Shown here piece by piece: positions 1 through 7,435 of a stretch of 11,550 nucleotides of DNA. The notes under the pieces were generated by a model. It worked only from the letters and a program-made list of their open reading frames with translations. It made no database searches and was not told the origin of the DNA. The stretch is from assembly GCA_947458525.1 (NCBI GenBank), contig CANHAG010000012.1, positions 1 through 11,550 on the forward strand. The letters run 5' to 3'. This stretch comes from Rhodospirillaceae bacterium. GTDB taxonomy: Bacteria; Pseudomonadota; Alphaproteobacteria; Rickettsiales; UBA3002. Every line of letters starts with the position of its first letter. Positions within the stretch are counted from its first letter, which is position 1. Made by a program: the position numbers and the translations under genes.

Positions 1-151
1 ATATAACTGACGGAACTCACCTCCCGGCGCATGCTGCGGGCATTCCACGGCCTGCCGCTACACCTGCAATGGCTACAGTCTGAGCAGCGCTGAGCGCCAA
101 CGTAACGGGCTGGCGCGATAATTGCTTGCAATCCTGCGGCGTCTGGGCTGG

Positions 152-157
152 TATAAT
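152..157 (+). promoter_or_regulatory. Extended -10 promoter of queH
   Basis: A perfect TATAAT lies at 152-157 with TG at 149-150, giving the extended -10 form TGnTATAAT. A transcription start about seven bases downstream of the hexamer would fall on or next to the A of the ATG at 164. No -35 hexamer lies at the usual 16-18 base spacing; the nearest, TTGCAA at 126-131, is 20 bases away. Extended -10 promoters can work without a good -35. Motif seen in the sequence; activity inferred. Confidence 0.6.
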
Positions 158-163
158 CGGCGT

Positions 164-838
164 ATGACGGAATCACTCATCAAACAGGTTGATTTAACGC
201 CGCCGGGCGGGGCGCACAAGGTGCTGATGCATAGCTGCTGCGCGCCCTGCGCCGGTGAGCTGATGGAGCAGATGCTGGCGAACGGCATTGATCTTACCAT
301 CTTTTTTTATAACCCCAACATCCACCCCAAAAAAGAATACGAGATTCGCAAGAACGAAAATATCCGGTTTGCGGAAAAAATGGGCATTCCCTTTGTGGAT
401 GCGGATTATGACGTGCAGGACTGGTTCGCGCGAGCCAAAGGCATGGAGGCAGAGCCCGAGCGCGGCATACGCTGCACCATGTGTTTCGATATGCGCTTTG
501 CCCGCACGGCGCTTTATGCGTATGAGCATGGCTTCCCGGTGATCACCAGTTCGCTTGGTATTTCGCGCTGGAAGAATATGGAACAAATCAATGATTGCGG
601 CCACCGTGCCGCCGCGCCTTACGCGGGGCTGAGCTACTGGGATTATAACTGGCGCAAATCCGGCGGCAGTGCGCGCATGTATGAGATCGCCAAGCGCGAG
701 AATTTCTATGCCCAGCAATATTGCGGCTGTATTTATTCGTTGCGTGATTCAAACCAATGGCGTGAAGCGAGTGGCCGCGAAAAAATTGCCATCGGTGAAA
801 CCTGGTATGAACAGAAACTGGCGGAGAACAGTGTCTGA
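164..838 (+). CDS. queH: Epoxyqueuosine reductase QueH
   Basis: A 224-residue protein of the QueH (former DUF208) family, which carries out the last step of queuosine synthesis in tRNA, reducing epoxyqueuosine to queuosine; it is a non-homologous replacement for the cobalamin-dependent QueG. The cysteine motifs of the family are all visible: HSCCAPC near the N-terminus (C25, C26, C29), RCTMC (C104, C107) and YCGC (C187, C189). Known QueH enzymes bind a [4Fe-4S] cluster next to a mononuclear iron through such residues. The segment FFYNPNIHP (47-55) and [11 protein letters not shown] (128-138) are also family-like. An in-frame start exists at 122, but the ATG at 164 gives the normal N-terminus and lies just after a TATAAT box, so the upstream codons would not be transcribed. 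No Shine-Dalgarno precedes 164. The nitroreductase gene follows 22 bases later and is probably co-transcribed. Confidence 0.93.
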   Translation: MTESLIKQVDLTPPGGAHKVLMHSCCAPCAGELMEQMLANGIDLTIFFYNPNIHPKKEYEIRKNENIRFAEKMGIPFVDADYDVQDWFARAKGMEAEPERGIRCTMCFDMRFARTALYAYEHGFPVITSSLGISRWKNMEQINDCGHRAAAPYAGLSYWDYNWRKSGGSARMYEIAKRENFYAQQYCGCIYSLRDSNQWREASGREKIAIGETWYEQKLAENSV

Positions 839-849
839 TCCCCACCATC

Positions 850-855
850 AAGGAG
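850..855 (+). promoter_or_regulatory. Ribosome binding site of the nitroreductase gene
   Basis: AAGGAG lies five bases before the ATG at 861. It fixes the start there, although the reading frame is open much further upstream inside queH. Confidence 0.75.
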
Positions 856-860
856 TCATC

Positions 861-1496
861 ATGCCACCGATGGACTATCTGCTGACCCGCCGCTCCGTGA
901 GCGTGCAAGCGCTGATTCCCCCTGCGCCGGACGAAGCGCAGCTTGAACATATACTCACCGCCGCCACCCGCGTGCCCGACCACGGCAAGCTCTGCCCCTG
1001 GCGGATTCTGGTACTGGGAAAAGAAGGGCAGGGGTGGCTTGGGGAAATACTCGCACGGCGTTTTGCCTCCCTCTATCCGCAGGCGAATGAAAAACAGCTT
1101 CAGTTTGAGCGCGAACGCCCTCTGCGCGCACCGCTGCTGCTGGTGGTGCTTGCGACCCCTGTGGCCAGTCCGAAAGCGCCGGAATGGGAACAGCATCTTT
1201 CTGCAGGCGCGGTCTGTATGAATATTCTTCACGCCGCCCATGCGCTCGGGTTCGGTGCAAAATGGCTGACGGAATGGCCTGCCTATGATGATGACATCAC
1301 AGCCGCACTTCTTGCGCGCGTGCCTCCACTTGTAGCCGAGGCGGGCGGCAGGCCGCGCGTGGCCGGGTTTATGTATCTTGGCAGTATTCGCGAACAACCT
1401 GAAGCGCGCGAGCGCCCCGCCCTGAAGTCGGTGGCCTGTGTGATGCATGATGGCGCAGAAAGCGTCAGTTTTTCCACTGGCTCTGAATCATCTTGA
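861..1496 (+). CDS. Nitroreductase family protein, YdjA-like
   Basis: A 211-residue protein of the FMN-dependent nitroreductase superfamily, closest in appearance to the short YdjA-type group. Visible marks are the N-terminal RRSV (residues 10-13) that contacts the FMN phosphate, the segment RVPDHGKLCPWRI (37-49), which matches the YdjA-type pattern RAPDHGxxxPWRF, and a later GFGAKWLTEWP stretch (130-140). Such enzymes are cytoplasmic homodimers that use NAD(P)H; the natural substrate is generally unknown and cannot be read here. The start is set by a strong Shine-Dalgarno sequence. The protein is somewhat longer than E. coli YdjA (183 residues) because of a C-terminal tail ending in a Ser/Gly/Glu-rich stretch. 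The gene follows queH, probably in one transcript, and its last 32 bases overlap the 3' end of the convergent sel1-like gene. Confidence 0.87.
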   Translation: MPPMDYLLTRRSVSVQALIPPAPDEAQLEHILTAATRVPDHGKLCPWRILVLGKEGQGWLGEILARRFASLYPQANEKQLQFERERPLRAPLLLVVLATPVASPKAPEWEQHLSAGAVCMNILHAAHALGFGAKWLTEWPAYDDDITAALLARVPPLVAEAGGRPRVAGFMYLGSIREQPEARERPALKSVACVMHDGAESVSFSTGSESS

Positions 1497-2265
1497 TGGC
1501 GGCAATTATTTCTGCACGTATTTGATCTGGCGGCGCACCCAGCGCACCCAGCAATTCCTGGGCTGCGGGGTTCTGGCTGGATTCCAGCCGGGTGAGTGAC
1601 CGCTCGGCCTGAGTATAATAGGCGAGCGCCTGGCGCGGATCTGCCCGAACCCCCCCGGTACCCCGCATATAAGCGTTCCCGAGCGATAGCTGGGGCAAAA
1701 GACCATATTCGCCGAAGGCGGCACCCTGCCGCATCCACGCCACGCCCTGAGAGGGCTCGGAATCCATCAGCCGCTGGCCAAGCGCGAAGCGATCCATCGC
1801 TCCCTGCCACGGAGCCTGCTGGTTATAATAGGTGCTTGCACGCTGCGGGCCAAGCTGGAGCAGCGCCTGCAGGGTCTCTTCTGTGCTTGCCAAGCCACTA
1901 TTCTGCCAGCCCGTGCCTGAGGTGACACCGTCCAGCACCCTGCCAAGTTCTTCTACCGGGGAACGCAGGGGATTTGCTGCCCATTCCCAGTTGAGCCTCA
2001 TCCGTTGCGCATTCACCCACTCCCGCACCTCGGAACTGGCACGCGAGGCCACCTGATCAATGGCCGTAACCACTGACCTGACGCCACCGCACAGGGCGCC
2101 GCTGGCTGGTATGCCGGAACTGGCCAGAGCCCCCTCGCACTGAGCCGTAGCGGTTTTAGCACGCGCCCAGAGATCGGGCAGTATGCCGGTGGCGTACAGC
2201 ACGGCAACAATAATCACGAAGCCAAACAGCCCGCTGCCTGCCCGTCGCTTTCTAGCAAAAAACAT
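1465..2265 (-). CDS. Membrane-anchored Sel1-repeat (tetratricopeptide-like) protein
   Basis: A 266-residue protein. A basic N-terminus (MFFARKRRAG) is followed by one hydrophobic segment at about 13-30, which looks like an uncleaved membrane anchor placing the rest in the periplasm. The middle part (about 40-140) has no family I recognise. From about 155 to 225 there are two Sel1-like repeats: a degenerate one (AMDRFALGQRLMDS onward, 156-185) and a near-canonical one (LSLGNAYMRGTGGVRADP, then AxxYYTQA, 193-220). Sel1 repeats form alpha-alpha hairpins that bind proteins; a partner cannot be inferred. The ATG at 2265 directly precedes the basic and hydrophobic start, but no clear Shine-Dalgarno is present. 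The gene is divergent from the RTX gene, with which it shares an AT-rich control region, and convergent with the nitroreductase gene. Existence as a gene is well supported; function is unknown. Confidence 0.8.
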   Translation of the reverse strand: MFFARKRRAGSGLFGFVIIVAVLYATGILPDLWARAKTATAQCEGALASSGIPASGALCGGVRSVVTAIDQVASRASSEVREWVNAQRMRLNWEWAANPLRSPVEELGRVLDGVTSGTGWQNSGLASTEETLQALLQLGPQRASTYYNQQAPWQGAMDRFALGQRLMDSEPSQGVAWMRQGAAFGEYGLLPQLSLGNAYMRGTGGVRADPRQALAYYTQAERSLTRLESSQNPAAQELLGALGAPPDQIRAEIIAAIKMIQSQWKN

Positions 2266-2282
2266 GGAACGTAGTTTACACG

Positions 2283-2360
2283 CAATTTACATGAAATTCG
2301 AGGAGAATAGTGTTTTTTTTCTGTGTCATACAAATGTCATATATCCGTGGTTGTAAATTG
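2283..2360. repeat. 9-bp inverted repeat in the divergent control region
   Basis: CAATTTACA at 2283-2291 is repeated as its exact reverse complement TGTAAATTG at 2352-2360. A further TTTACA lies at 2275-2280, eleven bases (one helical turn) from the TTTACA inside the first arm (2286-2291). Placement between two divergent genes fits operator sites for a shared regulator, but no regulator is encoded in the window. Confidence 0.4.
2304..2333 (-). promoter_or_regulatory. Candidate promoter of the Sel1-repeat gene
   Basis: On the minus strand TTGTAT (2333-2328) is followed after 18 bases by TATTCT (2309-2304). A start near 2297 would give a leader of about 30 bases. Each hexamer matches only four of six consensus positions, so this is a weak call resting mainly on position in an AT-rich region. 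Confidence 0.3.
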
Positions 2361-2397
2361 GATAAAATTGTAGTAATTATTAATTATTGTTAACCAA

Positions 2398-2419
2398 TTG
2401 CGTGTTTCAGCATACGCAA
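2398..2419. repeat. Small palindrome upstream of the RTX gene
   Basis: TTGCGT (2398-2403) and ACGCAA (2414-2419) form a perfect six-base inverted repeat around a 10-base spacer; a G-U pair would lengthen the stem in RNA. It overlaps a set of short direct repeats: TTCAGCA at 2406-2412 and 2421-2427, and TTCAG at 2429-2433. It ends 25 bases before the ATG, so it could be an operator or a hairpin in the leader. Confidence 0.35.
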
Positions 2420-2431
2420 CTTCAGCACTTC

Positions 2432-2436
2432 AGGGG
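2432..2436 (+). promoter_or_regulatory. Ribosome binding site of the RTX gene
   Basis: AGGGG lies eight bases upstream of the ATG at 2445 and supports that start. Confidence 0.5.
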
Positions 2437-2444
2437 CATATCGT

Positions 2445-4301
2445 ATGACGATTCTCAGCACTGGCGGAAATACAGCACTCACCAATCTGGGCAGTAGCGC
2501 AGGGCTGTGGCAGTGGCTGGCAAGCGCGGCGCCTGCCAGTGGTGTAACGGCGGCAAATACAGGTATCGTAATCAACGGCACGCCGGGGGATGACTATCTG
2601 GTGGGTTCGGCAAATGCCGAAACAATCAACGGCCTTGCCGGGAATGATGGCATTGTGGGCCTTGCCGGGAATGATACGCTCAACGGCGACGATGGTAACG
2701 ATCAGGTGTTGGGCGGCGAGGGTAATGACACGGTCACCGGCGGCAATGGCGATGACTTCCTAAGCGGCGGTGACAGCGATGATGCCATCGGCGGTGGTGA
2801 AGGAAATGATTCTATCGTCGGCGATGCCGGCAATGATGTGATCTTCGGTGACGCGGGGGTTGATATTGTGCTTGGCGGCACAGGCAACGACCAGATCAAT
2901 GGCGGCGATGGCAATGACGGGCTGTTTGGTGATGCGGGCAGTGATACCATCAACGGCAATGCCGGAGATGACCAGATGAACGGCGGAACTGACGATGATA
3001 CACTCAACGGCAATGATGGAAATGATGTGATTGTTGGCGGGCTTGGTGCCGACATCATCAACGGCGGTATCGGCAATGACCTGCTGATCAGTGAAGATGG
3101 CAATGATCAGATGTTTGGTGACGATGGTAACGACACGCTGCTTGCCGGCACAGGCAATGACACCGTCAATGGTGGTGCGGGGAATGATTTTCTGGCCGGG
3201 GAAGACGGCAATGATGTGCTGAACGGCGATGCCGGGGGTGACGCCATGAATGGCGGCGCTGGCGATGATCTCATCAGCGGTGGAGAAGGCAACGACCTGA
3301 TTTATGGCGGTGTGGGAGTGGACACAATCAATGGCGATGCCGGCGATGATATTATCGGTGGCGATGCGGGTAACGACACCATCCGCGGCGGTCTTGGCAA
3401 TGACATCATCGCCGGGGGAGCCGACAATGACGTGCTTTATGGTGACGACGGCAATGATGGCATCTATGGCGATGCCGGAAATGATACGATTGAAGGCGGT
3501 ATGGGCACTGATACCCTGAATGGTGGCGAGGGAGATGATACGGTCATTGGCGGGGAAGGCAACGATATCATAGGCGGCTGGACAGGCAACGACACGCTGT
3601 ATGGCGGTAACGGCACGGATTTCCTCTATGGCGATGATGGTGATGATAAACTCTATGGTGAGGCCGGGGATGATTTTATCTATGGCTGGAACGGCAATGA
3701 CTATGTTGAAGGCGGCGCAGGGAATGATTTCGTTTCCACTGAAGAGGGCAACGACACCATTTACGGGCAGGACGGCGACGACCAGATTTTCGGTTCGCAG
3801 GGCAATGACTATATTGATGGCGGCTCTGGGAATGATACGCTCTTTGGTGGCTCCGGTGCCGATACGGTGTTTGGTGGCGATGGCAATGATTATGTCTATG
3901 GTTCCCGCGCCCAGCTTTCAGATGGTTCCCAGTATGATTTCGGGGTAGATGGCAGCGATAAACTCTATGGTGGCAACGGCAATGACTGGCTGCAGGGTGG
4001 CCCCGGCAATGACGAAATGTGGGGCGGCGCCGGTCAGGATATGTTCCTGTTCCGTAATGGCGATGTGACGGCGCCCGCAGGTGGTAACGACACCATTTAC
4101 GATTTTGAATTAGGCGGTACTGATCGGGTCTATCTTGACGGGTATGGATTCAGCTCCATCACATATGCGGATTTTCTGAATAATCACGTCTCTGATTCCT
4201 CTCAGGGATTATTGATCACACTGAATAGTTCCACCAGCATTACGCTCGTCGGGATCACTGAGTCCCAGCTAACGCCAGATTCGTTCTACGCCTATAATTA
4301 G
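2445..4301 (+). CDS. RTX calcium-binding repeat protein, probably secreted by a type I system
   Basis: A 618-residue acidic protein built almost wholly of RTX nonapeptides (GGxGxDxUx type), which fold into a parallel beta-roll that binds calcium between turns. Residues 1-43 are a non-repeat, low-charge N-terminus without a Sec signal peptide. Residues 44-484 are 49 consecutive nonads in unbroken register. A 23-residue insertion (485-507) follows, then three more nonads (508-534), then an 84-residue C-terminal region containing DTIYDFELGGTDRVYL (about 549-564), the pattern common at the C-terminal target region of type I secreted RTX proteins, and ending in an uncharged aromatic tail. No protease, lipase, adenylate cyclase or pore-forming domain is present, so it may be a surface, matrix or S-layer-like protein; that is inference. 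No transporter genes (HlyB, HlyD or TolC type) lie nearby. The gene is monocistronic as far as can be seen, divergent from the Sel1-repeat gene and convergent with the RND operon. Confidence 0.92.
   Translation: MTILSTGGNTALTNLGSSAGLWQWLASAAPASGVTAANTGIVINGTPGDDYLVGSANAETINGLAGNDGIVGLAGNDTLNGDDGNDQVLGGEGNDTVTGGNGDDFLSGGDSDDAIGGGEGNDSIVGDAGNDVIFGDAGVDIVLGGTGNDQINGGDGNDGLFGDAGSDTINGNAGDDQMNGGTDDDTLNGNDGNDVIVGGLGADIINGGIGNDLLISEDGNDQMFGDDGNDTLLAGTGNDTVNGGAGNDFLAGEDGNDVLNGDAGGDAMNGGAGDDLISGGEGNDLIYGGVGVDTINGDAGDDIIGGDAGNDTIRGGLGNDIIAGGADNDVLYGDDGNDGIYGDAGNDTIEGGMGTDTLNGGEGDDTVIGGEGNDIIGGWTGNDTLYGGNGTDFLYGDDGDDKLYGEAGDDFIYGWNGNDYVEGGAGNDFVSTEEGNDTIYGQDGDDQIFGSQGNDYIDGGSGNDTLFGGSGADTVFGGDGNDYVYGSRAQLSDGSQYDFGVDGSDKLYGGNGNDWLQGGPGNDEMWGGAGQDMFLFRNGDVTAPAGGNDTIYDFELGGTDRVYLDGYGFSSITYADFLNNHVSDSSQGLLITLNSSTSITLVGITESQLTPDSFYAYN
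2574..3896 (+). repeat. Array of 49 coding RTX nonapeptide repeats (27-bp period)
   Basis: The DNA shows a 27-base period encoding 49 nonads without a single shift of register. Typical units are GGxGNDxI, with variants such as GDAGNDTI and GDDGNDQM. A few units lack a key residue, for example VGSANAETI (unit 2) and ISEDGNDQM (unit 20). Units 1-27 never start with tyrosine and often start with asparagine, whereas units 28-49 often start with tyrosine. DNA copies are diverged from one another, so this is an old array rather than a recent expansion. Confidence 0.9.
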
Positions 4302-4312
4302 CCTATAGTTAG
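4291..4312 (+). repeat. Tandem 11-bp repeat at the RTX stop codon
   Basis: CCTATAATTAG (4291-4301), which contains the stop codon, is followed directly by CCTATAGTTAG (4302-4312), one mismatch in eleven. It is probably a small tandem duplication. No hairpin-plus-T-run terminator is visible in the 46 bases between the two convergent genes. Confidence 0.6.
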
Positions 4313-4347
4313 GTGCCATAACATAATTCGATTATCCTGCGCGCGGA

Positions 4348-7300
4348 TTACGCCGCTGCTATCATCGGTGCGGGCTTCTGTCGCCCCAGCAGCATCATAT
4401 AGAGTACCGGCACAAAGCCAAGGGTCAGCACCGTACCGGCTGCCAGACCAAACATAATCACCACGCTCATGGCAAACCAGAGTTCTTCACCAAACATGGC
4501 CATGGGCACAAGACCAAGAATGGTGGTGAGGGTCGTCATGAGGATGGGGCGCAGGCGCGCCGCGCAGGCATTCAACACGGCTTCTTTGAGGTCGGGTGTC
4601 TGCTGGCGCTCAGTATCCATCCGGTCAATCAGCACAATGCCGTTATTCACGATAATCCCCGCAAGGCTGAACAGCCCGAGCATACCGTTAAAATCGAATA
4701 TCGCACCCGTGACCAGTAGCCCGATGACGGCACCAATCAGGCACAGCGGAATGGTCAGGAAAATAATGACGGTGCGGGTGATGGATTTGAACTGCCAGAC
4801 GAGCAGAATGAACATGAGGGCAAGTGCCAGCGGCATGAATTTGAACAGCGCCGTATTGGCGCGCTTGCTGCCTTCAATTTCGCCGCCCATCTCCACCTTG
4901 TAGCCCTCGGGCAATACGAGATCGCCCAGTTTCTGCTGCAGTTCCTTATCAAAATCCACCGCCGTCATGCCCGGCACGCGGCCTTCCACCGTCATGGTGC
5001 GTTCCTGATTAAACCGCATGATGCGGCTGGGCTCCACCACGCCGCTGAAGCTTGCCACCTGAATGAGGGGCACCGGCGTGCCGGATTCCGAAATCACTGA
5101 GAGTGAGCGCAGCGTATCCATATTATCGCGCCCCTCGTCGCCCCGCACCACGATGGGGATGACTTTATCTCCCTCGCGGTAATCGCTGATATTGGTGCTT
5201 TCAAAATAGGCCTCAAGCGTGCGGGCGATTGATTCGCTCGTCACACCTGCGCGGCGGGCGCGTGCCTGATCAATCTCTACTGCGATTCGCAAGGCGGGGT
5301 TCTGCCAGTTATTTTTAATACCGACACTGCCCGGTATGTCGCGCATCGCGTCTGTGTAGCGGTCTGCGAGTTTCCACAGCACATCGTCATCCGGGCCGCT
5401 GATGCGGTATTCAGCCAGCCCCACCTCATCTTGCGAGAGGGACATCTGTTTGCTGACACCGGTGGCATCCGGCATTTCGGTACGGATGAAATCATTGGTG
5501 CGCGCCATGAGGGCGGGCACATCTTCCGCCGTTTTGGTATTTACCACCATGAAGAACGTATTATCGCTGGGATCAACAGGGCTAAGCGCAAGGAAAAAGC
5601 GTGGGCCGCCGAACCCGACATAGGAAACATGGCTGGTGATTTCCGGATTTTTCGCGCGGTCATTCAGCCAGGCGGAGAGGCGTTTGCTGTTTGTAATAGT
5701 CTCGCGCACGTCTGTCCCGGCCGGGAGATCCACATAAATGAGGTATTGATTGCGCGAGGAGGGCGGCATCATCTGCTGGGGTACGAATGCCATCAGCATG
5801 AGCGAAAGTACAAACAGCCCGATCATGGCCAGCACAAACAGGTAACGCAGCGAGAGAATGCGCGACAGCAACGCGCGGTAGCCCGCGTTCAACCGGGCGA
5901 TGACCCCGCTGGTTTTTTCCTGTTTCTGGCCGGTCGTATATTCCTTGAGTGTCCACACACAGATGGCAGGGGTGGCATAAAGGCATAAAAACCACGAGCC
6001 GATGAGGGCAATCGAAATCACGATGCCAAGTGCGCGCAGAAACTCACCCGTGACGTTATCGGCCAGAATCAGCGGCAGGAAGGCAAGGATGGTGGTGAAG
6101 GAGGAGGTGAGCAGTGGAATACCAAGAGATTTCGCGGCGGCGAGGGCAGCGTCTTTTTTCTTTGCACCCGCAGCCATGCGCGTGCTGATATCTTCCGCCA
6201 TCACCACGCCATTATCTACCAGTAGCCCAAGCGCGATGATAATGGCCGCAATCGACATACGGTGCAGCTGCACACCCATCAGATGCATCACCACCACCGT
6301 CAGGCACATGGCGAGCGGCACGATTGCACCCACAATCAGCCCGGTGCGGAAGCCAAGGAACGCCACCACCACTACCAGTACCACCAGCACCGTCTGCACC
6401 AGATTAGAGGTCGCGTCATCCACCGAGGCTTTGACGAAGTCCGGCTGCCAGGTAATCACATCAAGCGCTACGCCGTTGGGCAGGCGCGCCCGTTCCTTGT
6501 CCAGCGCCTCCTTCACGATGGCGCCGAATTCTACAATATTGAAATTCTCCGTCATGGAGATGCCAAGGACAATCGCTGGCGCAGTATTGAAATAAACCGG
6601 GCGGACGGGCGGATCCTGATAGCCGCGGCTGATATTAGCCACATCGGTCAGGTAAATCACCTGCCCCGATTTCGGCACGGTGATTTGCAGTTGGCGGATC
6701 TGATCAATCGAGGTGAAATTGCCAGAGGGATCGACCCCGATTGAGCTGCCATCCGCATTAATATACCCGCCCGGCAGGATCACATTTTGCGCCCTGAGTG
6801 CGGTAACAATATCATTGGATTGCATATTGAGATGGGCGAGCCGATCCATATTGATATCAATGAAAAACCGCTCCTGCTGGATGCCGTACAGATCCACCTT
6901 GCTGACGCCAGTGACCGAGCCCAGCCGGTCTTTGATGTTGCGTGCCAGCTCGTCAAGCTCTGCAAGGGTAAAACCCTCACCATGCAGGGCGATGGTGGCG
7001 GAAGCCACGTCGCCATAATCGTCATTCACTACCGGGCCTTGCGTACCCTTAGGCAGGAAGGGCTTGACGTCATTCATCTTGTTGCGCAGATCCTGCCAGA
7101 TGGGGGCAAGGTCAAAATACCGGTCATAAAGCTTGGGCTGCACCAGCACATAGCCGGGCTGCACGGTGGTTTTGATATCCTCCACCTCCGGCATTTCGCG
7201 GATTTTACGCTCGATGGGTTTGGCGATCAGCTCCTCCGTCATGCGGATGGAAAGCCCGGGAAATATCGCGGTCACCTGCGCATCGCGGATGGTGATTTCC

Positions 7301-7416
7301 GGATCCTCCTGCGAGGGCATAGTACGATAGGTGCTGATGCCAAAGAAAAACACGAACAGCAGAATGAGAACGCTGAACTGCGTATTAGCGATGGCGAAGC
7401 GGGTAATTTTTTCCAT
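4348..7416 (-). CDS. RND efflux pump, inner-membrane permease subunit
   Basis: A 1022-residue protein of the HAE1-like resistance-nodulation-division family, close to the family length of about 1020-1050. It uses the proton gradient to export compounds from the inner membrane or periplasm through an adaptor and an outer-membrane channel. Visible are the N-terminal membrane segment (about 13-30), a large periplasmic porter loop, the TM2-TM6 block from about 340, TM4 with LGLLVDNGVVMAED (396-409), a second membrane block and porter loop, TM10 with IIVNNGIVLID (921-931), and the C-terminal block. Compared with AcrB, D407 is kept (D401), D408 is Asn (N402), and K940 is Asn (N924). It resembles the TriC-like group, but substrate cannot be read. 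A GTG at 7449 is in frame but would overlap the adaptor gene; the ATG at 7416 starts the usual MEKITRFAI N-terminus and leaves a 19-base gap, so it is preferred. It is co-transcribed with the upstream adaptor gene; no TolC-like gene is present. Confidence 0.93.
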   Translation of the reverse strand: MEKITRFAIANTQFSVLILLFVFFFGISTYRTMPSQEDPEITIRDAQVTAIFPGLSIRMTEELIAKPIERKIREMPEVEDIKTTVQPGYVLVQPKLYDRYFDLAPIWQDLRNKMNDVKPFLPKGTQGPVVNDDYGDVASATIALHGEGFTLAELDELARNIKDRLGSVTGVSKVDLYGIQQERFFIDINMDRLAHLNMQSNDIVTALRAQNVILPGGYINADGSSIGVDPSGNFTSIDQIRQLQITVPKSGQVIYLTDVANISRGYQDPPVRPVYFNTAPAIVLGISMTENFNIVEFGAIVKEALDKERARLPNGVALDVITWQPDFVKASVDDATSNLVQTVLVVLVVVVAFLGFRTGLIVGAIVPLAMCLTVVVMHLMGVQLHRMSIAAIIIALGLLVDNGVVMAEDISTRMAAGAKKKDAALAAAKSLGIPLLTSSFTTILAFLPLILADNVTGEFLRALGIVISIALIGSWFLCLYATPAICVWTLKEYTTGQKQEKTSGVIARLNAGYRALLSRILSLRYLFVLAMIGLFVLSLMLMAFVPQQMMPPSSRNQYLIYVDLPAGTDVRETITNSKRLSAWLNDRAKNPEITSHVSYVGFGGPRFFLALSPVDPSDNTFFMVVNTKTAEDVPALMARTNDFIRTEMPDATGVSKQMSLSQDEVGLAEYRISGPDDDVLWKLADRYTDAMRDIPGSVGIKNNWQNPALRIAVEIDQARARRAGVTSESIARTLEAYFESTNISDYREGDKVIPIVVRGDEGRDNMDTLRSLSVISESGTPVPLIQVASFSGVVEPSRIMRFNQERTMTVEGRVPGMTAVDFDKELQQKLGDLVLPEGYKVEMGGEIEGSKRANTALFKFMPLALALMFILLVWQFKSITRTVIIFLTIPLCLIGAVIGLLVTGAIFDFNGMLGLFSLAGIIVNNGIVLIDRMDTERQQTPDLKEAVLNACAARLRPILMTTLTTILGLVPMAMFGEELWFAMSVVIMFGLAAGTVLTLGFVPVLYMMLLGRQKPAPMIAAA

Positions 7417-7435
7417 GCACTTTCCGTTTTTGTGC

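Noticed and set aside
1..148. Possible end of an upstream gene; short open stretches in several frames, for example one ending at 84 on the + strand and one on the - strand with clustered cysteines
   Set aside because: Stops occur at 4-6, 8-10 and 76-78 in the three plus frames, no stretch shows a recognisable family, and nothing distinguishes them from chance. I see nothing supportable here apart from the queH promoter.
588..1448. 286-codon open frame on the - strand opposite queH and the nitroreductase
   Set aside because: It is antisense to two well-supported genes and its translation is rich in His, Arg and Cys with no family resemblance; a shadow of GC-rich coding sequence.
2351..2386. 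sigma70 promoter for the RTX gene (TTGTAA with TAATTA after 17 bases)
   Set aside because: The proposed -10 matches the consensus at only two of six positions; in so AT-rich a stretch several equally poor choices exist.
2702..3103. Minus-strand open frame with Pro/Ser repeats opposite the RTX array
   Set aside because: Its periodic Ser/Pro composition is simply the complement of the 27-base RTX repeat.
2574..3896. 27-base repeats as a CRISPR or non-coding satellite array
   Set aside because: The period is exactly nine codons, copies vary mostly at synonymous or variable nonad positions, and the frame is open throughout, so it is coding RTX sequence.
5431..5988. 185-codon plus-strand open frame opposite the RND pump
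   Set aside because: Antisense to a strongly conserved pump gene, with no recognisable domain; the same applies to the plus-strand frames at 6002-6595 and 6787-7578.
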